Of a stretch of 64,000 nt of DNA, positions 58,927 to 64,000 are shown in pieces. The notes below the pieces were generated by a model that was not told the DNA's origin, did no database searches, and saw only the letters and a list, made by a program, of their open reading frames with translations. Both the position numbers and the translations under genes were made by a program. The DNA is from Bradyrhizobium sp. AZCC 2262 (GTDB lineage: Bacteria; Pseudomonadota; Alphaproteobacteria; Rhizobiales; Xanthobacteraceae). Location: NCBI RefSeq assembly GCF_036924535.1, contig NZ_JAZHRT010000001.1, positions 1,302,001-1,366,000 of the forward strand, in the 5' to 3' direction. Numbering within the stretch: the first letter of the stretch is position 1; each line of letters starts with the position of its first letter.

Positions 58927-59712
58927 TTAGCGCAAGGGCGTGTTCAGCCGATCGCCTACGACCTGGTAGAGACGCGATGCGATCACGGCCGCGAGTGTCG
59001 ATGCAATAAGCAGCGCTGCGCCGAGCCACACCAGGCTTGCGACCAGGCCGGTCAGGCTCCCTGGCGAGAACCGGAACAGGGGGGCGACCGCGACGCCGAG
59101 CAATCCGACTGGAATGAACGGCAGGATCGTTACCGCAAGGGCAAACCAGAGGTGATTGCCCGTATCGCTGAACGCGTTTTGCCAGCCGACCCCCGGTGCA
59201 TCGACCGCCACTGCCGGAAAAAGCACGAACAGGCGCAGGACGATGATGAACACAACAATGCGCGCAGCTGCGAGGATCGCGAAATCAAGATCGGGGGAAG
59301 GTCCACTGAAGAAATTGAGGGGAGCCTTGGCCGCCGCGAGAGCGCCCAGAGTCGATGGAAAACTCATCAGAACAACAATCACGGCGAGCCAGCCGAAGAA
59401 CAGCTGAAAGCGCGGGCTGGACGGTTTGAGATCGTATCGTGTTGCGTCCTCGCCAAGGAGCAGAAACCGGTGGATCGTCAGGAAAAACGGCGTCAGCAGG
59501 AAACAAATTCCAACCAGGATCGTCAGCCGCATGACCGCTTGTCCCAGCGGATCATACGTCAGCAGCAGCGGCCCAACCGCCGCCGCCAAGCTCCCAAACG
59601 CCAGCACCAGAAAGGCGAACAGGGCCGGGCGCCAGGCCTTTGGCAGCACGTGGCACAAATCCCAGTAAGCCCAAAAGAGTGCGGTTATGACAGAGGGGCG
59701 TGTGCGCTTCAT
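58927..59712 (-). CDS. Hypothetical integral membrane protein
   Basis: 261 residues from ATG 59712 (CAAGAG upstream); a TTG 18 bases further up is less likely. Six hydrophobic helices, among them RPALFAFLVLAFGSLAAAVG, LTILVGICFLLTPFFLTI, WLAVIVVLMSFPSTLG, RIVVFIIVLRLFVLF and LVWLGAALLIASTLAAVIAS, with short charged loops. Composition and layout fit the DUF4013-like or exporter-like small membrane proteins, but I recognise no motif. It stands alone next to the insertion sequence. Confidence 0.7.
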   Translation of the reverse strand: MKRTRPSVITALFWAYWDLCHVLPKAWRPALFAFLVLAFGSLAAAVGPLLLTYDPLGQAVMRLTILVGICFLLTPFFLTIHRFLLLGEDATRYDLKPSSPRFQLFFGWLAVIVVLMSFPSTLGALAAAKAPLNFFSGPSPDLDFAILAAARIVVFIIVLRLFVLFPAVAVDAPGVGWQNAFSDTGNHLWFALAVTILPFIPVGLLGVAVAPLFRFSPGSLTGLVASLVWLGAALLIASTLAAVIASRLYQVVGDRLNTPLR

Positions 59713-59964
59713 GGAGAACTCTTGCGGCAATGGTCGAAACCATTATCCGAGCTTCCCCTTAAGAAGAGCCTTGCGCGCATCGTTAACGCACGATGACGCT
59801 TTGCAGACACGACACAGGTAGATGCACGGGGCTGAGGATCGTAAGGTCCTATCAGTATCATTTGTGTCGATTTTGCACGCCCAGGTTATGTCCGGTCAGA
59901 GGTTACGGATTGCGGCGACGATGTCGGACTGTGGCGGAGAAGCGGTGCGCGCGAAATCTAATTT

Positions 59965-61499
59965 GTCGTCCGTGAAGAACCATCCAAGCGGTTGATCAAG
60001 AATCGATTTTCCGGGCGAGATTGGCTTTGAGATTGCAAGCTTTGGGGCTTTGACTGCCCAAAAGCTTGCAATTTCATTTTTGAGGATTCCGTCGAATCGC
60101 GAGCCGTGATTCCGTCATCGCATCGGAGGGAGCGATGCGACCAAGGGAACGACGAGAGACGGGACAAGCCGATCTTCTGCGCTCGCGGCTGGACGCGATC
60201 ATCGACATGGGCCACCCGCTGGTGAAGCTGGCACAGACGATCGACTGGTCGTTCCTGGAGCAGCGGTTCGGGGCGGTCTATGAGGACAAGCCGGGCCGGC
60301 CGCCATTACCGACCCGCCTGATGGCGGGACTCGCGATCCTCAAGCACACCTACGACCTCTCTGATGAGGTGTTGTGCGAGCGCTGGGTGGAGAACCCCTA
60401 TTACCAGTTCTTCTGCGGCGAGGAGTTCTTCCAGCACCGGTTGGTGTTCGATCGCTCTTCGCTGACGCGCTGGCGACAGCGGATGGGCGAGGAGAAGTTG
60501 CAGGCCTTGCTGCAGGAGAGCCTTGCGGTGGCCAGCAAGACCGAGGCGATCAAACCGGCCGATCTTAATCGGGTCATCATTGATACGACGGTGCAGCCCA
60601 AGAACGTGATGTTCCCGACCGATGCCAGGCTGCTGAACCGCGCCCGCGAGATCCTGGTCCGGCTGGCGAAGCGATATGGTGTCAAGCTGCGCCAGTCCTA
60701 TGCCAGGGTGGGCAAGTTCGCGCTGATCAAGCACCAGCGTTATGCCCACGCCAAGCAGTTCAAGCGCGCCAACAGAGCCTTGAAGAAGCTCAAAATCTAT
60801 CTCGGCCGCATCATCCGCGACATAGGCCGCAAACTCGGCGGCAACGCCGACTTGCTCGGGGGGGTCGTGTTGGAGCGCATGCTGGCGCGGGCGCGACAAG
60901 TGCTCGAGCAGAAGCAGCGCCAGCGTGGCCCGAAGCTCTACTCGCTGCACGCGCCGGAGGTGGAATGCATCGGCAAGGGCAAGGCGCACCGGCCTTACGA
61001 GTTCGGCGTCAAGGTCTCGGTCGCCACTACGCTGGCGCACGCCAAGGGCGGGCAGTTCGTGAGCCATGTGAAGGCGCTGCCCGGCAACCCCTATGACGGC
61101 CACACACTTGCAACCGTCATCCCCGAGATGGAGGCGCTGATCGGCAACACCATCGAGCGCGCGCTCCTCGACAAGGGCTATCGCGGCCACAACGCTCCGC
61201 CCGATTACAAGTTCAGGGTGTTCATCTCAGGACAGAAGCGGCGGGTGACGCCACAGATCAAGCGCCAGCTGCGACGGCGTTCCGCCGTCGAGCCGGTCAT
61301 CGGCCACCTCAAATCCGAGCACCGCATGGGCCGCAACTACCTCTGGCATCGTGAAGGCGACGCCATCAACGCCGTCCTCGCCGCCGTCGGCTATAACTTC
61401 CGCCGCCTGATCTGCTGGCTCAGGCTCTTGTTGTGGCAAATCATCGCCACCTTCCCCGGGTCAATCCAGCCTGAAAATCCAGGATTCTTCACGGCCGAC
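59965..61499 (+). mobile_element. Complete IS5-like insertion sequence, 1535 bp
   Basis: Left end GTCGTCCGTGAAGAA (59965-59979) and right end TTCTTCACGGCCGAC (61485-61499) are inverted repeats with one mismatch in 15. Both ends are flanked by TAATTT (59959-59964 and 61500-61505), a 6-base target duplication. The single ORF fills most of the element. The transposase is of the long (455-residue) IS5/IS1182-like type common in Bradyrhizobium; exact subgroup needs a database comparison. Intact ends, duplication and ORF suggest a recent, possibly active insertion. Confidence 0.85.
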
Positions 61500-61502
61500 T
61501 AA
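60135..61502 (+). CDS. IS5-like DDE transposase
   Basis: 455 residues. N-terminal DUF772 domain (TIDWSFLEQRFGAVYEDKPG; LPTRLMAGLAILKHTYDLSD; FFCGEEFFQHRLVFDRSSLT), DDE core with NRVIIDTTVQPKN (first Asp), LLDKGYRGHNAPPDY (second Asp) and SAVEPVIGHLKSEHRMGRNYL (Glu). The last sense codon lies at the end of the element and the stop TAA is formed by the flanking target duplication (TAATTT), not by the IS itself. So the protein's end depends on the insertion site. Upstream CATCGGAGGGAGCG supplies the ribosome site. Confidence 0.9.
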   Translation: MRPRERRETGQADLLRSRLDAIIDMGHPLVKLAQTIDWSFLEQRFGAVYEDKPGRPPLPTRLMAGLAILKHTYDLSDEVLCERWVENPYYQFFCGEEFFQHRLVFDRSSLTRWRQRMGEEKLQALLQESLAVASKTEAIKPADLNRVIIDTTVQPKNVMFPTDARLLNRAREILVRLAKRYGVKLRQSYARVGKFALIKHQRYAHAKQFKRANRALKKLKIYLGRIIRDIGRKLGGNADLLGGVVLERMLARARQVLEQKQRQRGPKLYSLHAPEVECIGKGKAHRPYEFGVKVSVATTLAHAKGGQFVSHVKALPGNPYDGHTLATVIPEMEALIGNTIERALLDKGYRGHNAPPDYKFRVFISGQKRRVTPQIKRQLRRRSAVEPVIGHLKSEHRMGRNYLWHREGDAINAVLAAVGYNFRRLICWLRLLLWQIIATFPGSIQPENPGFFTAD

Positions 61503-62097
61503 TTTGCTGAACAGATTCAATCTGATTTGGGTCGTCCAGTTATCCCTGCAAAAATATACTTCTTCACTTTCATCCCCAAATCAGTGTTTTTTCCGCGCTG
61601 TCCCGCCTCGACAAGAGGGGCGTATCGCGGTCGTCACGAACGCGAGGCGGGATGCGGTGGACGCGAGGGCGTCGGCGCACAAGATGCCGCAGGGTGAGTT
61701 GAACCTCATGAGCGGCAAACGGTGCGCAGGATGACGGCGCTCGATGCGTACGGCAAAACCGTGTGGTCCCGACACCCGTTGCTGGTGTGAAGTCGGCGGA
61801 GGTTTGCGCAAACCCAACCGGGTTTTCGATGAACCGTCAATTCGCCGGCGATGGAGGCAAGAGGAATTCGTCTCCAGGGAGAGCGCGGCATAAGCCGTCA
61901 ACCCATTGCGCAGGGAATGCCGGCGTGCCTCGGCTGTACCTGTATGCTCGTGTGCGCATCTCTCACCAACATTGCACACGAGACCGCGGGTGCAGCAAGC
62001 ACCCGGCATTCCCTGCTCCCTCCGATTTCGAAGGAGGGGACAAGTTCATGCAAACCTCGGGCGCAGTGTGTCGCGAGAATGCGAAGTCATATCCACC

Positions 62098-62181
62098 CGT
62101 CATTGCGAGGAGCGAAGCGACGAAGCAATCCACGTCTCCGCAAGTGGAGGAATGGATTGCTTCTCTCCGCTCGCAATGACG
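62098..62181. repeat. Dispersed palindrome (CGTCATTGCGAGGAGCG type)
   Basis: CGTCATTGCGAGGAGCG at the left and CGCTCGCAATGACG at the right are complementary, with an inner pair GAAGCAATCCA / TGGATTGCTTC. This is a common alphaproteobacterial intergenic palindrome. Confidence 0.85.
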
Positions 62182-62323
62182 CGGATAGGCCGCAGCGCAC
62201 TGGATACCCCGCATGTGTGGGATATCGCGTGCCGTTCGGGCGGCACAAAATCCCCCAGAGGGCGGCGATCGAATTTCGCAGATGCCAGTCACGCCCACGT
62301 GAAAAGGCGTTTTGGGATACAAA

Positions 62324-62352
62324 TTGACAATGACTGACTAGTCAGTCATAAT
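62324..62352 (+). promoter_or_regulatory. Sigma70 promoter with embedded 20-bp TetR operator
   Basis: TTGACA (62324-62329) and CATAAT (62347-62352) are separated by exactly 17 bases. ATGACTGACTAGTCAGTCAT (62330-62349), a perfect 20-base palindrome, fills the spacer. TetR binding there would block RNA polymerase. The expected start of transcription is at or next to the A of the ATG at 62359, so the mRNA is probably leaderless; consistent with that, no ribosome site precedes the ATG. Confidence 0.85.
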
Positions 62353-62358
62353 TCGAAT

Positions 62359-63069
62359 ATGGCAAACGAAACCACCAAAAATACCCGGAAATCCGCCTCG
62401 AAACCCGCCAATCGCCGGGCCGGGGAGACGGCACCGGCCGCTCCGGCGCCGCTCAAGCCTGCCTCCAACCGCGCCGAACGCGCGGCCGAGCGGCGCGAGG
62501 CGATCATCGAGGCGGCGATGGATGAGTTCATTGCCCGCGGGTTTGCCGCGACGCGGCTCGATGATGTCGCCAAGCGCGCCGGCGTCGCCAAGGGCACGAT
62601 CTATCTGCACTTCAAGGACAAGGAAGCGCTGTTCGAGGACCTGATACGAACCGCCATCGTGCCGTTGGTGAACCAGCTTGGCGCGGGCCCGCCACCTGTC
62701 GGCGCGTCGGTTCGCGACATGATCGAGGGCTTTGCCCGCACTTTTATTCAAGAGGTGACGACGACGCGGCGGGGCGACATCGTGCGCCTGATCGTCGCCG
62801 AGGGACCGCGTTTTCCCGAAATTGCCGACTTCTACTACCGCGAGGTGGTCTCAAAGGGTCTTGCCGGGATGCGGGCTGCAATCTCGCTGGGCATCGCCCG
62901 TGGTGAGATCCAGCACAAGGACCTCGCGCAGTTTCCGCAGATCCTGATCGCGCCCGCGATGATCGCCGTGATCTGGCAGAGCCTTTTCAGCAAACACGCG
63001 CCACTGGATGCGATCGAAATGTTTCGGGTGCATCTCGATCTGATTTTTGGCGAACGGAGGACGACATGA
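62359..63069 (+). CDS. TetR/AcrR family regulator of an efflux operon
   Basis: 236 residues. The first ~40 residues are a Lys/Ala/Pro-rich extension (NTRKSASKPANRRAGETAPA). Then the helix-turn-helix: RREAIIEAAMDEFIARGFAA, TRLDDVAKRAGVAKGTIYLHFKD, followed by a C-terminal domain of the TetR_C type (FPEIADFYYREVVSKGLAGM). It most likely binds the perfect palindrome in its own promoter and represses the operon. The next gene overlaps its stop (ATGA). Confidence 0.93.
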   Translation: MANETTKNTRKSASKPANRRAGETAPAAPAPLKPASNRAERAAERREAIIEAAMDEFIARGFAATRLDDVAKRAGVAKGTIYLHFKDKEALFEDLIRTAIVPLVNQLGAGPPPVGASVRDMIEGFARTFIQEVTTTRRGDIVRLIVAEGPRFPEIADFYYREVVSKGLAGMRAAISLGIARGEIQHKDLAQFPQILIAPAMIAVIWQSLFSKHAPLDAIEMFRVHLDLIFGERRTT

Positions 63070-63851
63070 CCTCGTCGCGAATGACGACAATTCTGGCCGC
63101 GCTGGCGCTCGCCGCCGTGCTCACCGGCTGCAACGAACGCAGGGACCCGGGTTTTCAGGGCTGGGTTGAGGCCGACATGATCTTCGTCAGTCCGGATGAA
63201 ACCGGCCGTGTCACAAAACTCAATGTGCGCGAGGGAGACGAGGTCAAACCCGGCGATCTCCTCTATTTCGTCGACGACGATTTGCAGCAGGCCGACCTCA
63301 ATCAGAACAAGGCGACGCTCGCCAACGCGCAGCAGACCTTTGACCGCGCATCGTCGCTGAGCAAGACCGGCTCCGGTACGCAGGCCAACCTCGATTCGGC
63401 GACCTCGGCGTTGCGTGTTGCGGAAGCGCGCGTCAACACTTCCGAGACCCGGTTGGCGCGGCGGCGCGGCTTTGCGCCGGTCGGCGGCACCATCCAGCAG
63501 ATCTATTTCCGCGAAGGCGAAATGGTGCCGGCGCAGCGGCCGGTGCTGTCGATCATGCCGCCCGGCAACATGAAGCTGCGTTTCTTCGTGCCGGAAACGG
63601 AATTGCCAAAACTCTCGATCGGTGACGAGGTGAGGGTGACCTGCGACAATTGCGCGGCCGATCTCACCGCAAAAATCTATTTCATCGCGACCACGGCGGA
63701 ATATACCCCGCCGGTGATCTACAGCCTCGATGAGCGCAACAAGCTGGTCTACCTGATCCAGGCGCGGCCGAGCCGGCCCGATGTCCTGCGCGTCGGCCAG
63801 CCGATCAGCGTGTTTCTCAACCCTCGAACGCCGATGGCGGACAAGCGATGA
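63066..63851 (+). CDS. HlyD family periplasmic adaptor lipoprotein
   Basis: 261 residues. The leader ends LAAVLTGC, a lipobox, so the protein should be anchored by lipid at the cysteine. HlyD/YbhG-like: GWVEADMIFVSPDETGRV and LNVREGDEVKPGDLLYFVDD form the biotinyl-lipoyl half-motif, then a coiled-coil hairpin (LANAQQTFDRASSLSKTG, LRVAEARVNTSETRLARRRG), second lipoyl half (IYFREGEMVPAQRPVLSI) and beta-barrel. It links an inner-membrane ABC exporter to the outer membrane. Translationally coupled to both neighbours. Confidence 0.93.
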   Translation: MTSSRMTTILAALALAAVLTGCNERRDPGFQGWVEADMIFVSPDETGRVTKLNVREGDEVKPGDLLYFVDDDLQQADLNQNKATLANAQQTFDRASSLSKTGSGTQANLDSATSALRVAEARVNTSETRLARRRGFAPVGGTIQQIYFREGEMVPAQRPVLSIMPPGNMKLRFFVPETELPKLSIGDEVRVTCDNCAADLTAKIYFIATTAEYTPPVIYSLDERNKLVYLIQARPSRPDVLRVGQPISVFLNPRTPMADKR

Positions 63852-64000
63852 GTTCTGTTCCCGCATCAGGCTCCGACATCGCCATCAACGTCGAGGGCCT
63901 GTCGAAATCGTTCGGCGGCCGCGAGGTCGTGCATGACCTTTCGATGCAGGTGAAGCGCGGCTCGATCTACGGCTTCCTTGGGCCCAACGGTTCCGGCAAG
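63848..64000 (+). CDS. ABC transporter ATP-binding protein (5' end, partial)
   Basis: The first 51 codons are in the window: the start overlaps the adaptor stop (ATGA). INVEGLSKSFGGREVVHDLS is a typical ABC domain opening, and the window ends in Walker A GPNGSGK. With a TetR regulator and a HlyD-like adaptor in front, it matches the ybhGFSR-type drug/cation exporters, whose two permease genes should follow beyond the window. Confidence 0.92.
   Translation, partial: MSSVPASGSDIAINVEGLSKSFGGREVVHDLSMQVKRGSIYGFLGPNGSGK

Larger units (their letters stand above)
61503..62358. other. 856-base intergenic region with dispersed-repeat character
   Basis: From about 61590 to 62060 the sequence has the look of the long non-coding dispersed repeat seen in several Bradyrhizobium-type genomes (GCTGTCCCGCCTCGACAAGA opening, GGGAATGCCGG/CCGGCATTCCC arms around 61914-62021). 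Open frames on both strands are without ribosome sites and with repeat-like composition, so I call none. A palindrome at 62098-62181 and the TetR promoter at 62324 complete the region. Confidence 0.55.

Noticed and set aside
61581..62337. Open frames of 140-160 codons between the IS and the TetR gene
   Set aside because: Overlapping on both strands, no ribosome sites, and the DNA looks like a non-coding dispersed repeat.
1..64000. tRNA, rRNA or tmRNA genes
   Set aside because: No cloverleaf with a GGTTCRANYC arm or rRNA sequence was recognised by eye; a covariance search would be decisive.

Overview
The window is high-GC DNA from an alphaproteobacterium, most likely Bradyrhizobium or a close relative in the Nitrobacteraceae. 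I infer this from the protein families, the rhizobial GGTACC-centred palindromic elements (13605, 31493, 45535), the longer Bradyrhizobium-type dispersed palindromes (41141, 46588, 51232, 62098) and EcfG-type stress promoters. No rRNA, tRNA or CRISPR array was found.

Layout. 1-4.9 kb is an accessory stretch: a hypothetical membrane protein whose 3' end is duplicated on the far side of a TetR/membrane-protein cassette, a second TetR gene, and an orphan protein with an Imm26-like segment. 5.2-11.1 kb holds an NAD(P)-binding protein, a cupin, a metallophosphoesterase followed by a twice-frameshifted Ser/Thr kinase-universal stress protein fusion, and a PQQ dehydrogenase with its cytochrome c. 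11.3-14.6 kb has a glycine-zipper protein, rpe, an EF-hand protein and a P1-family peptidase. 14.7-26.1 kb is a signalling block: a MASE4-PAS hybrid kinase, a single-domain response regulator, a REC-PAS-HWE kinase, and a 2095-residue hybrid kinase built on eleven tandem 92-residue HAMP units. 26.3-31.4 kb is a complete branched-chain amino acid ABC transporter (livHMGF-livJ).

31.5-40.8 kb is patchier: small proteins, repeats, degraded genes, an IS5-type remnant, a ThDP enzyme diverging from a frameshifted Lrp gene, two SDR enzymes, an MFS exporter and a frameshifted XRE regulator. 40.7-43.4 kb is pcaB-pcaD-pcaC (protocatechuate branch of the beta-ketoadipate pathway). 43.6-50.5 kb is a CO-dehydrogenase-type molybdenum hydroxylase locus (coxG, coxS, coxM, coxD, coxE, two XdhC/CoxI proteins and a MoeA-MocA fusion) that has every accessory gene but no catalytic large subunit coxL. 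50.5-59.7 kb contains stand-alone genes, including dodecin behind a perfect EcfG-type promoter and two orphan substrate-binding proteins (TRAP and Bug types). 59.96-61.5 kb is an intact 1535-bp insertion sequence flanked by 6-bp direct repeats. The window ends in a TetR / HlyD-like lipoprotein / ABC ATPase efflux operon whose promoter carries a perfect 20-bp operator and predicts a leaderless transcript.

Five loci carry six single-base indels that break otherwise intact reading frames (7.4-8.8, 35.3, 39.9 and 57.5 kb, the first with two). Either these are young pseudogenes or the assembly has indel errors. This should be settled before the genes are called dead.
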